DNA from: FEN-1191 sp036490715
GTDB lineage: Bacteria; Pseudomonadota; Gammaproteobacteria; Steroidobacterales; Steroidobacteraceae
Direction: 5' to 3'
Assembly: GCA_036490715.1 (NCBI GenBank)
Contig: DASXDL010000035.1
Coordinates: 38,629-102,628 of the forward strand
Length of the DNA: 64,000 nt
Part shown: in pieces, positions 17,519 to 26,657 of the stretch
Numbering within the stretch: position 1 is the first letter of the stretch
Layout of the letters: each line of letters starts with the position of its first letter
The notes under the pieces: model-generated
Told to the model about the DNA's origin: nothing
Databases searched by the model: none
The model's input: only the letters and a program-made list of their open reading frames with translations
Translations under genes and position numbers: made by a program

Positions 17519-17941
17519 ATGACCAAGGATTGGAAAGCGATAGCGCGGGCCACTCATGAAGGCTCTGAGTCCGGCGCCGTAAGCTTCCCGCAAAGCATCC
17601 AGATGCTGATGGCTGCTGGTTTCGACGGCTACCTGGTCGATCTGCGGCGCGCAACCCGGACTTACTATTTATCCAGTGGCGAGACGGCGGAGTTCAGTTC
17701 GCCGCCACCCTCCAAACCGGTGGGCGCGAACTTCGAAGCCGAAACGATCCGGCAGGCGATCAAGGAGGCGCAGGAACTAAAGCCCGGCTACACCTATCAG
17801 GGCTTCTGCGCCAAGATCGCCGCGGCCGGCTGCGCCGGCTACGTGGTGTCGCTGCTGGGCACGCGGGTGCTCTACTTTGGCCGCAGCGGCGAGACCCACA
17901 CCGAGTATTTCCCGGGGACCAAGCCTGGGGCGCGTCAGTAA
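17519..17941 (+). CDS. DUF1398 family protein
   Basis: A 140-residue soluble protein resembling the DUF1398 (YbcV-like) family. Typical features are the N-terminal half GAVSFPQSIQMLMAAGFDGY followed by VDLRRATRTYYLS, and a second half AGCAGYVVSLLGTRVLYFGR. The family has no proven function. The start is ATG at 17519; the upstream site is weak (GGAAAATTCAC). It stands alone between the cupin gene and the NTF2-like gene. Confidence 0.75.
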   Translation: MTKDWKAIARATHEGSESGAVSFPQSIQMLMAAGFDGYLVDLRRATRTYYLSSGETAEFSSPPPSKPVGANFEAETIRQAIKEAQELKPGYTYQGFCAKIAAAGCAGYVVSLLGTRVLYFGRSGETHTEYFPGTKPGARQ

Positions 17942-18053
17942 CTGAGCGCAGATATGCTGGTCTTTGACTGACTCGCCATGCGAGTGAATTGCTCCTAGGC
18001 CCCGAATTGCCTGATCATGCGCTGCACTTTCGCATCGACGGGGGAATGAAGTC

Positions 18054-18467
18054 GTGAGCCAGTCGAGCGCGCCAAACGAAGCCGTCGTTCGCCGGTTCTT
18101 CCAGCTACTCAACGCCGAGGATCTGGAGGGCCTGCGCAGCCTGCTGACCGCGGATGCGGCCTGGCTGCCGCAGGCACGCGACATGCCCGGGGCTGGCGAG
18201 TACCGCGGCCGCAACGTGGTGGTCGACGAGTTCTTGAAGCCGATTCGCGCACTGTTCGCGCGCGGCAGCCCCAGCAATCGCATTGTGTCGATGGCCTCGA
18301 ACGATGCGCTGGTGCTGGTCGAAACGCACGGCACTGGACAACTGGCCGACGGCCGGCCGTACGATAACCGTTATGCGTGGGCGTTCGAGATTCGCGACGG
18401 CCAGGTAGCCGTGATCCGCGAGTACCTGGACAGCTATTACATCATCCGCCTGTTCGGCAAACCCTGA
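18054..18467 (+). CDS. SnoaL/NTF2-like protein
   Basis: A 137-residue protein with a cone-shaped NTF2-like fold predicted from its pattern: VVRRFFQLLNAEDLEGLRSL, then LLTADAAWLPQ, and a final strand pair with REYLDSYYIIRLF. Members act as small-molecule isomerases, cyclases or binding proteins; none of these can be assigned here. The start is GTG at 18054. The gene ends 16 bases before the convergent cytochrome P450 gene. Confidence 0.8.
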   Translation: MSQSSAPNEAVVRRFFQLLNAEDLEGLRSLLTADAAWLPQARDMPGAGEYRGRNVVVDEFLKPIRALFARGSPSNRIVSMASNDALVLVETHGTGQLADGRPYDNRYAWAFEIRDGQVAVIREYLDSYYIIRLFGKP

Positions 18468-18482
18468 CGCGTAGCGGCCGGT

Positions 18483-19661
18483 TCAATCGCCATACAGCCG
18501 CACCGGCAGTCTCGCCGGCCCCTGCCCGATCGTGGTCATCCATGGCTCGCGTGCGCCGGCGATTTCGATCCGCGCGACGTGACGTGCCAGTTCGGCCAGC
18601 AGCGCATGGGCCTCGAGCTGCGCCAGTACCCGGCCGACGCAGGCGTGCACGCCATAACCCCATCCGACCTGTTTGCGCAGCTCGCGCGACAGGTCGTAGA
18701 CCTCCGGCTCGGTCCACGCGCGCGGATCGCGGTTGGCAGCCGCAAACATCAGCCCGACGCGCTGTCCTGCCGGCACCGTGATGCCGTCGATCGCCACCTC
18801 GCGGGTCGTAATCCGGCCCGCCATCCGCGATGGCGAGTTCCAGCGCAGGCTCTCGTCGAACGCGGTACGGGCAAGGTTCGGGTCGGCGCGCAGCCTCTGA
18901 TATTGCTGCGGAAACAGTGCGAACGCGTGGATGGCGTTAGCCATCGTCACGATGGTCGTGTCGGCTCCGGCGGACAACACGATCTGCAGCAGCAGCTTGG
19001 CCTCCGCCTGCGTGATGGCGCCCTGGTCGGCGATGCGGTAGAGCGTCATGCCAATGCCGCCGTCCGACAGATGCTCACGGTCGCAGCAGTGGTCCAGCCA
19101 CGCGACCACCGGCTCAATACCGAGCATGGCTTCATGGAATAGCTCGTTCGGCGGCCCCATCGTCGCCCAGACCATGTGGCCGAAGGCATTCATGTGCTCG
19201 CGGCCCTCGAGCGGAATGCCAATGGCGTCCGGCAGCACCTTGTAGACGAACGCCTGGGTAATGTCGGCGACCACATCGATGACATCGCCCTGGCGCAACA
19301 TCAGGTTCTTGATCAGTACGGCGGCGTCGCGCTCGAACGCCGGGCGCAGATTACCGAGCAGCTGTGTCGACAAGGCCTGGCCGATGGCCTGGCGCACGTG
19401 GGTGTGTCGCGGCGGATCGTCGGTCAAGAGGATCTCGGGCCGCAGCGATTTGGGATCGTGCCACGGACGCGAGCGCGACGAATACGTTTGCCAATCCTGC
19501 AGCCCGGCGAGCACGTCGGCGTGCCGGGTAATCAGCACCGTGCCGTCCTGCAGCCGCACCACCGGCGCAAATTCGCGCACCGCGTCGTCAACCGCGCGAG
19601 CGTTACGCACCGACTCGCGACAGAACAAATCGACCGGATAGTCCGGAATGCCTTTACTCAA
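18483..19661 (-). CDS. Cytochrome P450
   Basis: A 392-residue soluble bacterial P450. The I-helix shows AGADTTIVT, the K-helix ExxR is in DESLRW, and the haem-ligand loop is GWGYGVHACVGR with Cys341. Length and pattern resemble class I bacterial enzymes such as the CYP199 group that oxidises aromatic acids, but the substrate is not determined. No ferredoxin or ferredoxin reductase lies nearby, so electrons must come from elsewhere. The start is TTG at 19661, eight bases after GAGGA. It is the last gene of the six-gene catabolic operon, 11 bases after the MBL hydrolase. Confidence 0.92.
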   Translation of the reverse strand: MSKGIPDYPVDLFCRESVRNARAVDDAVREFAPVVRLQDGTVLITRHADVLAGLQDWQTYSSRSRPWHDPKSLRPEILLTDDPPRHTHVRQAIGQALSTQLLGNLRPAFERDAAVLIKNLMLRQGDVIDVVADITQAFVYKVLPDAIGIPLEGREHMNAFGHMVWATMGPPNELFHEAMLGIEPVVAWLDHCCDREHLSDGGIGMTLYRIADQGAITQAEAKLLLQIVLSAGADTTIVTMANAIHAFALFPQQYQRLRADPNLARTAFDESLRWNSPSRMAGRITTREVAIDGITVPAGQRVGLMFAAANRDPRAWTEPEVYDLSRELRKQVGWGYGVHACVGRVLAQLEAHALLAELARHVARIEIAGAREPWMTTIGQGPARLPVRLYGD

Positions 19662-19672
19662 GTCTGCGATCC

Positions 19673-20551
19673 TCAGTCCGCCTCGAGCTTCCAGCCGGAG
19701 CCGTCGGGCACGATATAGCCGGCGCCGGGATCGGCGAAGTGGCTGCCGATCAGCAGTATCGGCTTGCCCCGAAACCGCCGCACGAATTCGGTCCGGGTCG
19801 CAAGGCCGGTGGCCTTGTCCAGGTCGAACGTGGCCGGATGTGACGGCATCGCCACCTGCAGTGGATGGTGCATGACGTCGCCGGTGATGACCGCCTGTTC
19901 GCCTTGCGAGGAAATAGCGACGCTGACGTGATCGAGCGTGTGCCCGGGCGTCGGCAGCAACCGGATCTCCTCGCTGATCTCATGATCGTTACGGATGAAA
20001 TCCACCAGCCCGGCCTGCACGATCGGATCGATCGAGTCGGTCAGGTGATTGACGGCGTGATAGCCGCCGCTGTCCCTGAGCATCTGCCAGAAGTCGTATT
20101 CCCGGCGGCTGAAGAGGTAGCGTGCGTTGGGAAAGGTCGGCAGCCATTGGCCGTTGACCAGCTGCGTGTTCCAGCCGACGTGATCGAAGTGCAGATGGGT
20201 GCACAGCACCGTATCGACATCCGCTGGTTCGATGCCAATCGATGCCAGATCCTGCAGAAACGTGGTTTGCATGCGCGTGAATACCGGAAACTGGCGTTCG
20301 CGGTCGGCACCGACGCAGGTGTCGATCATGATGCGGCGCTTGCCGACCTTGGCGACGAAGCCCTGGAAGTTGAGGAACATGCGGCCTTGCGGGGTCGCAT
20401 GCTGCGGCAGCAGCCAGGGGTGCGCGAGCACCATCTCGGGCGTGCCATTCTCGAGCGCCATCGAGATGTCGTCTTCCCATTTCCACACTTCTACCAGCCG
20501 CGTGATCTCGACGCAGCCGACGCGCCAGGTTCGCAGGTGCTCTATCGCCAT
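19673..20551 (-). CDS. MBL-fold metallohydrolase
   Basis: A 292-residue metallo-beta-lactamase-fold enzyme. The zinc-binding motif THLHFDHVGWN (HxHxDH) is present, followed by a His in TPGHTLDHVS and an Asp in ITGDVMHHP. The order and spacing resemble lactonase-type members. There is no signal peptide, so it is cytoplasmic. It lies between GMC oxidoreductase and P450 genes, which makes hydrolysis of a lactone or ester intermediate in a degradation pathway plausible. This is inference. Confidence 0.88.
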   Translation of the reverse strand: MAIEHLRTWRVGCVEITRLVEVWKWEDDISMALENGTPEMVLAHPWLLPQHATPQGRMFLNFQGFVAKVGKRRIMIDTCVGADRERQFPVFTRMQTTFLQDLASIGIEPADVDTVLCTHLHFDHVGWNTQLVNGQWLPTFPNARYLFSRREYDFWQMLRDSGGYHAVNHLTDSIDPIVQAGLVDFIRNDHEISEEIRLLPTPGHTLDHVSVAISSQGEQAVITGDVMHHPLQVAMPSHPATFDLDKATGLATRTEFVRRFRGKPILLIGSHFADPGAGYIVPDGSGWKLEAD

Positions 20552-20555
20552 GCCG

Positions 20556-22187
20556 CTAGCCTGCCGATGCCGCGGCTGGCAACGGCGGCCGCTGCCGGAT
20601 GAGGTCGGCAGCCTTCTCGGCGATCATGACGACCACGGCATTGGTGTTGCCACCGACGATGCTCGGTATCACCGAGGCGTCCACGACACGCAACGCGTCG
20701 AGACCGCGCAGCCGCAGTTCCGGATCGACCACCGCCTCAGGACCGGACCCCATGCGGCAGGTCCCGACCTGATGATGCACGGTATAGGCGGCCGAGCGGA
20801 TGAAATCGGCGATGCCTTCGTCGGACTGCACCGAAGCACCCGGAGCTGTCTCGGTGGCGCGGTAACGGCCAAATTGCGGTGACGCGAGAATGCGGCGCGC
20901 CAGCCTGATGGCCCGAATCAGCGGCTCTATATCGGTGGCCACGCTCAGCAGCGCCGGATCGATCAGCGGCGCGGCGTGCGGGTCCGGACCTGCCAGGGTC
21001 ACGCGACCTCGGCTCCTGGGATACAGGCACACCGGACTGATCGCGTAACCATGCCCGATGGGCAGCGGGAATTTTGGTCCCGGCCGCGCCGCCGGCTGGA
21101 ATACGAACTGCACGTCGGGCCGGTCGAGCCCGGGGGCGGTCTTCAGGAAGGCGACCGATTCGAACACATTGCTGGCAAACGGCCCCGATCGCAGCAGCAG
21201 GTACTGCAGCACGTTGATCACGCCGCGCGGCAACGCCCGCCACGATATCCCGTAGGAGCTTGGATCTGAGCACTTCATCATGACCGGACAGGCCAGGTGA
21301 TCGTGCAAGTTGCGCCCGACACCCGGCAGATCGTGCGCTGGTTCGATGCCCGCGGACTTGAGTTCAGCCGCCGGACCGATGCCTGACAGCAGCAGCAGCT
21401 GTGGCGTCTGCAATGCGCCGGCGCACAGGATCACTTCGCGCGTGGCGCGCACCGTGAGCTCTCGGCCTGCGCGTTCATAGACGACCCCGGCGGCACGTCC
21501 TTGCTCGATGAGTACCCGCAATGCCAAGGCATCGGTGCAAAGCGTGACGTTGCCGCGCCGCAGGGCCGGTCGCAGGTAGGCCCGCGCCGTGGTCACGCGC
21601 CGGCCGGCGCGAATCGTGCCTTGACGCAGCCCGACTCCTTCGGAGTCCGCGCCGGTGAAATCTTGCGTGCGCGGAAAACCCAGGGCGGCAGTTGCTTCGA
21701 TGAAATCCAGATTGAGCCGATTCGGCGGTGCCGGCTGGCGCACAGTGATCGGGCCGCCGTGGGCGTGATAGGGCGACGCCGGCAGATCCTGATTGTCCTC
21801 GGATCGCAGGAAATAGGGCAGCACGTGCGCGTAGTCCCAGCCGACGGCGCCCGCCGCCGCCCAATCGCCGTAGTCGCGTGGGTTGCCGCGCGAGTACACC
21901 ATGCCGTTGATGGAGCCGGAGCCGCCGACCACCCGGCCGCGTGGTTGCGGGATACGGCGATTGTTCAGCCGCGGCTGCGGTACGGTTTCGAAACGCCAGT
22001 TCAGCCGCTTGGTGGAGATCGCCGGCGCCACTAGCGCCGGAATGCCGACGAAAGCATGGCGATCGCTACCGCCCGCTTCGATCACGCAGATGCGGCTCGA
22101 TGGATCCTCGCCCAGTCGCCCCGCGATCAGGCTACCTGCGGTACCGGCACCAACGACGACGTAGTTGTAGGTCAGGTCGGAGGTCAT
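20556..22187 (-). CDS. GMC family FAD-dependent oxidoreductase
   Basis: A 543-residue flavoenzyme of the glucose-methanol-choline family. The FAD ADP-binding motif VVVGAGTAGSLIAGRL is at the N-terminus, the first GMC signature is GRVVGGSGSINGMVYSRGN, and the C-terminal active-site region shows TVHHQVGTCRMG and GGNTNAVVVM. The family oxidises primary or secondary alcohols to aldehydes or ketones. It is separated from the serine hydrolase by 6 bases and from the MBL gene by 4, so it is deep inside the operon. Confidence 0.93.
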   Translation of the reverse strand: MTSDLTYNYVVVGAGTAGSLIAGRLGEDPSSRICVIEAGGSDRHAFVGIPALVAPAISTKRLNWRFETVPQPRLNNRRIPQPRGRVVGGSGSINGMVYSRGNPRDYGDWAAAGAVGWDYAHVLPYFLRSEDNQDLPASPYHAHGGPITVRQPAPPNRLNLDFIEATAALGFPRTQDFTGADSEGVGLRQGTIRAGRRVTTARAYLRPALRRGNVTLCTDALALRVLIEQGRAAGVVYERAGRELTVRATREVILCAGALQTPQLLLLSGIGPAAELKSAGIEPAHDLPGVGRNLHDHLACPVMMKCSDPSSYGISWRALPRGVINVLQYLLLRSGPFASNVFESVAFLKTAPGLDRPDVQFVFQPAARPGPKFPLPIGHGYAISPVCLYPRSRGRVTLAGPDPHAAPLIDPALLSVATDIEPLIRAIRLARRILASPQFGRYRATETAPGASVQSDEGIADFIRSAAYTVHHQVGTCRMGSGPEAVVDPELRLRGLDALRVVDASVIPSIVGGNTNAVVVMIAEKAADLIRQRPPLPAAASAG

Positions 22188-22193
22188 CGTCGG

Positions 22194-23348
22194 TCACGCA
22201 GCCGCAGCGATCAGGATGTCCGCCAGCCGTTGCCAGCGGTAAAGATTGTCGACTGTCGTGATGAGGCCGGTCATCAGACCGACGAAGCTGATATCGCGCT
22301 CCGGGTCGACCCAGAAGATGGTGGTGCCGGCGCCGTGAGCGCCGAACGTGCTCGGTGATGCCAGGGTGCCGAACATCGACGTACCCATCTGCGGTCCCCG
22401 CACGGAAAAACCCAGACCGAGGTTCGCCGGCGGCGCGATGCCGCCGGCCGCGCGAATAGCGTTGGCATAGAACTCGTTGGGCTTGTCGCCGGTCCAGACA
22501 GTGCGCGCGCGTTCGATGAATGCCCGCGACACCAGCCGACGGCCTTCGAGTGCGCCGCCTGAGCGCAGCATTTCCGCAAAGCGCAGCATGTCGTGCACCG
22601 TGGACACGCAGCCGACCCAGGGCATCTCGGCATCCTCTTCCTCGAACGCACCGTTGGGTCCCAGGTCGCTGTGCCCAAGATGCTTGATCGGATAGTTGCC
22701 GCGAAATTCCGGCACAAGCTTGCGTGCCTTCAGGTCGCGGCGCACACCCATAGAAGTGTCCTTCATGCCCAACGGCTCGAACAGATCCTGGCGCAGGATG
22801 TCGCGATACGAGCGCTGCTTCGGGTCGACCCGCCGCACCGCCTCGCCGAGCAACGCATGATTGATCAGCGGCGCATAGTCGACACGCACACCCGCCGCCT
22901 CGATCGGCAGTGCCACCTCGCAAATGGCCGCGATCACGTCGGCGAGACGATCGATGTACATGCCGGGCTTGGCCTCATACAGGCTTGGCAGGCCGGCACT
23001 GTGCGTCAACAGGTGAAACACCGTGATTTTCTCGCGCAGGCCGCCGGAGAACTCGGGAATGTACTTCGCCAGCGGCGTCGTCAATGTCATCAGACCGCGC
23101 TCGCAGGCCTGAAACACCAGAATGCTGGTGAACGCCTTGGTGACCGAAAACAGATTGAATACGGAATCCTCGGCCACCTTGCGCTTCTCGCTCGGACCGC
23201 TGTCGCCAAAAGTTTTGAGATACGCCAGCGTGCCGCCCCGCTTGACGCCGATGACGCCGCCGAAATAGAGGCCGGCTGCGATATCGCGCTCGACCGCCAG
23301 CGTCAGATGCTCAAGCCGCGCCGCATCAAATCCTGAATGCGCCGTCAC
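22194..23348 (-). CDS. Serine hydrolase (beta-lactamase/esterase EstB-like)
   Basis: A 384-residue protein of the serine beta-lactamase superfamily. The nucleophile motif SxxK is SVTK in FNLFSVTKAFTSI, and a tyrosine motif is seen in VDYAPLINHALLGEA. HGAGTTIFWVDPE near the C-terminus occupies the place of the third motif. No signal peptide is visible, which favours an esterase acting on a cytoplasmic ester or lactone over antibiotic resistance. The start is GTG at 23348. It lies between the CMD-like gene and the GMC oxidoreductase in the operon. Confidence 0.85.
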   Translation of the reverse strand: MTAHSGFDAARLEHLTLAVERDIAAGLYFGGVIGVKRGGTLAYLKTFGDSGPSEKRKVAEDSVFNLFSVTKAFTSILVFQACERGLMTLTTPLAKYIPEFSGGLREKITVFHLLTHSAGLPSLYEAKPGMYIDRLADVIAAICEVALPIEAAGVRVDYAPLINHALLGEAVRRVDPKQRSYRDILRQDLFEPLGMKDTSMGVRRDLKARKLVPEFRGNYPIKHLGHSDLGPNGAFEEEDAEMPWVGCVSTVHDMLRFAEMLRSGGALEGRRLVSRAFIERARTVWTGDKPNEFYANAIRAAGGIAPPANLGLGFSVRGPQMGTSMFGTLASPSTFGAHGAGTTIFWVDPERDISFVGLMTGLITTVDNLYRWQRLADILIAAAA

Positions 23349-23412
23349 GTGGATCGTACCCCCCGTCTCTTTTCAAACGACTTTATGCCCCCGCCGTGAC
23401 GCTTGCAACGCG

Positions 23413-23796
23413 CTAACCACCCGCATCGATTTCGGCAAAGGTCTCGCGGGCAATGCGGAAACTGTCGACCGCCGCCGGCACGCCGACGTAGATCGCCACC
23501 TGCAGGAAGACTTCGCAGATCTGCTCGCGCTTGAGACCGTTGGTGAGCGCGCCGCGAATGTGCGCCTTGAGCTCATGCGGGCGATTCAAAGCGCTGATCA
23601 TCGCCAGATTGATCATGCTGCGCTCGCTGCGCTTGAGACCATCGCGCCCCCAGATGGCGCCCCAGCAGTATTCGGTGACCAGCTCCTGTAACGGCCGATT
23701 GAAATCGTCCATGCTGGCCAGCGCTTTCTGCACGTAGGCCTCGCCCAGCACCTCGGTACGAATCTTCAAACCCTTCTTGAACAACTCGCTCGTCAT
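23413..23796 (-). CDS. Carboxymuconolactone decarboxylase family protein
   Basis: A 127-residue all-helical protein of the CMD/AhpD group. It begins MTSELFKKGLKIRTEVLGEA and contains the CMD core ELVTEYCWGAIWGRDGL, then SMINLAMISALNRPHELKAH. The AhpD-like CxxC is absent, so a decarboxylase-like role is more likely than peroxide reduction. I chose ATG at 23796, nine bases after GGAG, over the longer frame to 23835. It is the second gene of the catabolic operon. Its presence suggests a pathway that passes through an aromatic or lactone intermediate, but this is not proof. Confidence 0.88.
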   Translation of the reverse strand: MTSELFKKGLKIRTEVLGEAYVQKALASMDDFNRPLQELVTEYCWGAIWGRDGLKRSERSMINLAMISALNRPHELKAHIRGALTNGLKREQICEVFLQVAIYVGVPAAVDSFRIARETFAEIDAGG

Positions 23797-23889
23797 GTTG
23801 TCATCTCCGAAATTCATAAGAAAACCAGCCGCCACGGTCCAAGTGCGGGTACCTAATCGCGTCCACTTCGTAGCTCATGCAGCGTCCGC

Positions 23890-24630
23890 TCACGCCGACG
23901 CGAGAAAGCCGCCGTCGACGTGCAACGTCTCGCCACTGACGAACGAGGCGGCATCGCTCAGTAGATAAAGAGATGCGAGAGTCGCGTCTTCCTCGCGTCC
24001 CAGGCGTCGCAACGGTATGCGGGTCGCGCGCCGCTCGTATTCGTCCCGTGGCGTGATCGCGACGGCTCCCGGCGTCGGAATCGATGCCGGCGCCAGCGCG
24101 TTAACCCGGACGCCACGCGGTCCAAGCTCCGCGGCCAGCGTCTTCGTCAGCGTCGCAATCGCACCCTTCACCAGGCTATAGACCGCCGTATTTGGAAAGC
24201 CGCGCTCGCCGGTGGGCGAGGCCAGATTGAGAACCACCCCGCCACGCGCCGCGTCCATGTGACGCAGCAGCGCCTGCACTCCCCAGACACTGCCCTTGAT
24301 GCCGATCGACAACATCCGGTCCAGAATCCTCTCATCCACCGCTTCGATCGGATCGTAACGAATCAGCATGGCATTGTTGACGACGGCATCGATCCGGCCG
24401 ATGCGTTCAGCGGCTCGCATGAATGACGCGCGATCGGCAACGTCGACGACATCGGTCGAAATCGCCGGTGACGCGGAGCGCAGCTCCGACAACAACGCGG
24501 GGTCCAGATCAAAAGCTGTCACCGAGGCGCCGGCCTGCATCGCGCCCAACGCCAACGCCCGCCCCAGGCCACGGCCGGCACCGGTAATCAGAACAGACCG
24601 CCCGGAAAGGTCGAATGTCGCTGCTGCCAT
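23890..24630 (-). CDS. SDR family oxidoreductase
   Basis: A 246-residue classical short-chain dehydrogenase. The cofactor motif is TGAGRGLGRALALG, the NNA motif is in VVNNAMLIR, and the catalytic YxxxK is YSLVK with a Ser in NLASPTG. The Asp after beta-2 (AFDLDPALL) favours NAD(H). ATG at 24630 follows AGGGG at a good distance; a GTG at 24642 is possible but too close to that site. It is the first gene of the minus-strand operon ending at the P450. The substrate is presumably an alcohol or ketone intermediate. Confidence 0.9.
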   Translation of the reverse strand: MAAATFDLSGRSVLITGAGRGLGRALALGAMQAGASVTAFDLDPALLSELRSASPAISTDVVDVADRASFMRAAERIGRIDAVVNNAMLIRYDPIEAVDERILDRMLSIGIKGSVWGVQALLRHMDAARGGVVLNLASPTGERGFPNTAVYSLVKGAIATLTKTLAAELGPRGVRVNALAPASIPTPGAVAITPRDEYERRATRIPLRRLGREEDATLASLYLLSDAASFVSGETLHVDGGFLASA

Positions 24631-24732
24631 AGTCACCGCCACCCCTAAGGTAACGATACCGGATGTTACCGTCCGGGCACCAGAAACTGCGGATTGACGC
24701 GCTGCGGGGCTGCCACCGCCACGGGCGGCCTC

Positions 24733-25242
24733 TCAATCGCCGCGCGCGAGCACTCCCGGATAAGCGCAGGTATCGGTCGTGGGCGGTTTTGCCGGTACCT
24801 GAAAAAACAGGTCGCTGACCCAGCCGCGGTGATAGGTGGCGTGGTTCACGATGTGAAATACGATTGCGCCGCGTGTCATCTGCCCCGCCTCACCGGAGAT
24901 GAACTTGAATCTTGCCAGTTGCCCCAAGCTTGCATCCGTTTGGCTCGAACACCAGCCCTGCAGCCACTCATTACACGAGCGCTGCGCACTTGCCAGCGCC
25001 GCAACATCATCGTGCAGAATTTCTCGGCGCGAGCTAAATCCATGCTCGCGTCCCTCAAGGTGGGCCCGCCATATCAAATCCACGATGAGACTGTGATTGA
25101 GAGTGCCGATGATCGATTTGAACAGCGTCGGTCGTTGCCGATGTGCCTCGCCGGGCGGCAGCTTCGCGACCGACGCCAAGGTCAGCTCATCGGCCCACGA
25201 CTTGTAGTCGATCAGGAGTTTAGCGGCGGAAAGTGTCAGCAA
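24733..25242 (-). CDS. DinB family protein
   Basis: A 169-residue four-helix-bundle protein of the DinB/YfiT group. The three metal-ligand histidines are visible: one in GTLNHSLIVDLIWRAHLEGR and two in HIVNHATYHRGWV. Members include thiol-dependent transferases; many are uncharacterised. The start is TTG at 25242, six bases after GGGAG. It is not obviously co-transcribed with the SDR operon, from which about 90 bases separate it. Confidence 0.88.
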   Translation of the reverse strand: MLTLSAAKLLIDYKSWADELTLASVAKLPPGEAHRQRPTLFKSIIGTLNHSLIVDLIWRAHLEGREHGFSSRREILHDDVAALASAQRSCNEWLQGWCSSQTDASLGQLARFKFISGEAGQMTRGAIVFHIVNHATYHRGWVSDLFFQVPAKPPTTDTCAYPGVLARGD

Positions 25243-25314
25243 TGGAACTCCCGGAACATAAATGCGGGCCGTTTACTGCGCGTGTTGACCGACGCGAGTG
25301 CGCTGCGCGGGCCT

Positions 25315-25602
25315 TCACACACCATTGACCGCGAACAGACTCGAGCGCGAGGATTTCTGCCTCAGTTCAATCAGCGGCAGATATTCCCGGCAGTCGTAGA
25401 AGCTCTTGAGCTTCGCCATATCCGGAAATTCAATCACGATCACGCGATGAAGCTCGGCATTGCCCTCGAGACGCTGGTGCGCTCCGCCGCGAACCAGATA
25501 GCGCCCGCCGTGTGCCGCGATGACGGCCGGCACTTTGGCTCGATACTCCTCAAAGATCAGTGGATCGGTAATTTCAACATCAGCGATCAAATAGGCCGCC
25601 AC
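25315..25602 (-). CDS. DUF1330 family protein
   Basis: A 95-residue ferredoxin-like-fold protein of the DUF1330 family. The characteristic features are the start VAAYLIADVEITD, the motif FEEYRAKVPAVIAAHGGRYL, and VIVIEFPDMAKLKSFYDCRE. The biochemical role is unknown. I selected GTG at 25602, five bases after AGGGAGG; ATG at 25617 overlaps that ribosome-binding site and is less likely. Confidence 0.88.
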   Translation of the reverse strand: MAAYLIADVEITDPLIFEEYRAKVPAVIAAHGGRYLVRGGAHQRLEGNAELHRVIVIEFPDMAKLKSFYDCREYLPLIELRQKSSRSSLFAVNGV

Positions 25603-25908
25603 GGTTCCCTCCCTCATATTCAGTGCTGTCCGATTGGGCAGATACCGACGCCGAACGTCGGCTTTGCTTCGACATTCTTACCCGTTCCGGTTTTCGCCGA
25701 AAGCCCGGAATTGTCAGCGGCAGTCATCGGTGCGCCGCCAATGGAATTTCCGTCAAATTCATTGCCCATTGGCGCAGCGCTGGAACGGCGCCGCCTACGC
25801 ACTGCAGCGTGGCTTTTTCGCACGCGCAAATCGTGTCATTGCGGTTGCAATCGTGGCACAGGGTCGTAATCTTTTATGACTACACTCCGAGCCAGAGGGA
25901 TTAGCGAT
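25603..25908 (+). other. Intergenic region between DUF1330 and epimerase genes
   Basis: About 300 bases with no recognisable gene; the small frames here give no familiar protein. A weak sigma-70-like promoter can be read on the plus strand: TTGCAA at 25845-25850 and TAATCT at 25867-25872, 16 bases apart. Transcription from it would begin near 25880 and would favour the epimerase start at 25909 over 25876. The match to consensus is only moderate. Confidence 0.3.
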
Positions 25909-26652
25909 ATGGCAGCGAAACGGGTATTCCTGGCGGGCGCAAGCGGCGCCATCGGTGCCAGTCTGGTGCCGCAGCTGGTACAGGCCGGCTATATGGTGTT
26001 TGGTATCACGCGCCGCAAGCACAAGGCTTCCTGGCTACGCGCGTGGGGCGCGCAGCCGCTGGTCCTGGATGTGTTTGATCGTGACGCCGTGGTGCGCGCG
26101 ATGGCGGAGACCCGGCCTGAGGTCGTGATCAACCAGCTGACCGACTTGCCCAAGCAATTAGCTGGCACGCTGTCGACCCGCGATCTGGAGGCCAACGCGC
26201 ATCTGCGCGAACAGGGCAGCCGCAATCTCATCGAAGCGGCTCGCACTGCCGGAGCGAGACGCGTTATTGCTCAAAGCCTCGCCTGGCTCTATGCGCCCGG
26301 ACAGCCGCCGTACGCGGAAGATCACCCACTCGATCTGGAGATTGAGAAAGCCGATGCGATGACCGTTCATGGCGTCGTTGCGCTCGAAACCATGACGCTA
26401 AAATCCCCGCCGCTCGAAGGTATCGTGCTTCGGTACGGCCAGCTCTACGGTCCCGGGACGTGGAATACCGCCCAGAAAGGGCCGGTGCCGATTCATGTGG
26501 ACGCGGCTGCATTCGCGGCGCTACTCGCCGTCGATACACCACATCTCGGTGTCTACAACGTAGCCGAGGAGAAGGGACTGATACTTGCCGAGAAGGCCCG
26601 ACGCGAACTGGGATGGAACGCGGCCTTTCGGCTACAGCGACGAGCGGCCTGA
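25909..26652 (+). CDS. NAD-dependent epimerase/dehydratase-like protein
   Basis: A 247-residue extended-SDR-like protein. The Rossmann motif is VFLAGASGAIGASLVPQLVQ (GxxGxxG), followed by a basic residue stretch GITRRKHK that favours NADP. There is no clear YxxxK: the expected region reads SLAWLYAPGQPPYAED. The protein is shorter than typical sugar epimerases and resembles atypical NAD(P)-binding members. ATG at 25909 follows GAGGGA by 8 bases; ATG at 25876 would add 11 residues. The substrate is unknown. Confidence 0.82.
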   Translation: MAAKRVFLAGASGAIGASLVPQLVQAGYMVFGITRRKHKASWLRAWGAQPLVLDVFDRDAVVRAMAETRPEVVINQLTDLPKQLAGTLSTRDLEANAHLREQGSRNLIEAARTAGARRVIAQSLAWLYAPGQPPYAEDHPLDLEIEKADAMTVHGVVALETMTLKSPPLEGIVLRYGQLYGPGTWNTAQKGPVPIHVDAAAFAALLAVDTPHLGVYNVAEEKGLILAEKARRELGWNAAFRLQRRAA

Positions 26653-26657
26653 TTCGT

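Noticed and set aside
19673..20551. Quorum-quenching lactonase assignment
   Set aside because: The HxHxDH motif alone does not identify the substrate, and the operon context points to catabolism; left as an MBL-fold hydrolase.
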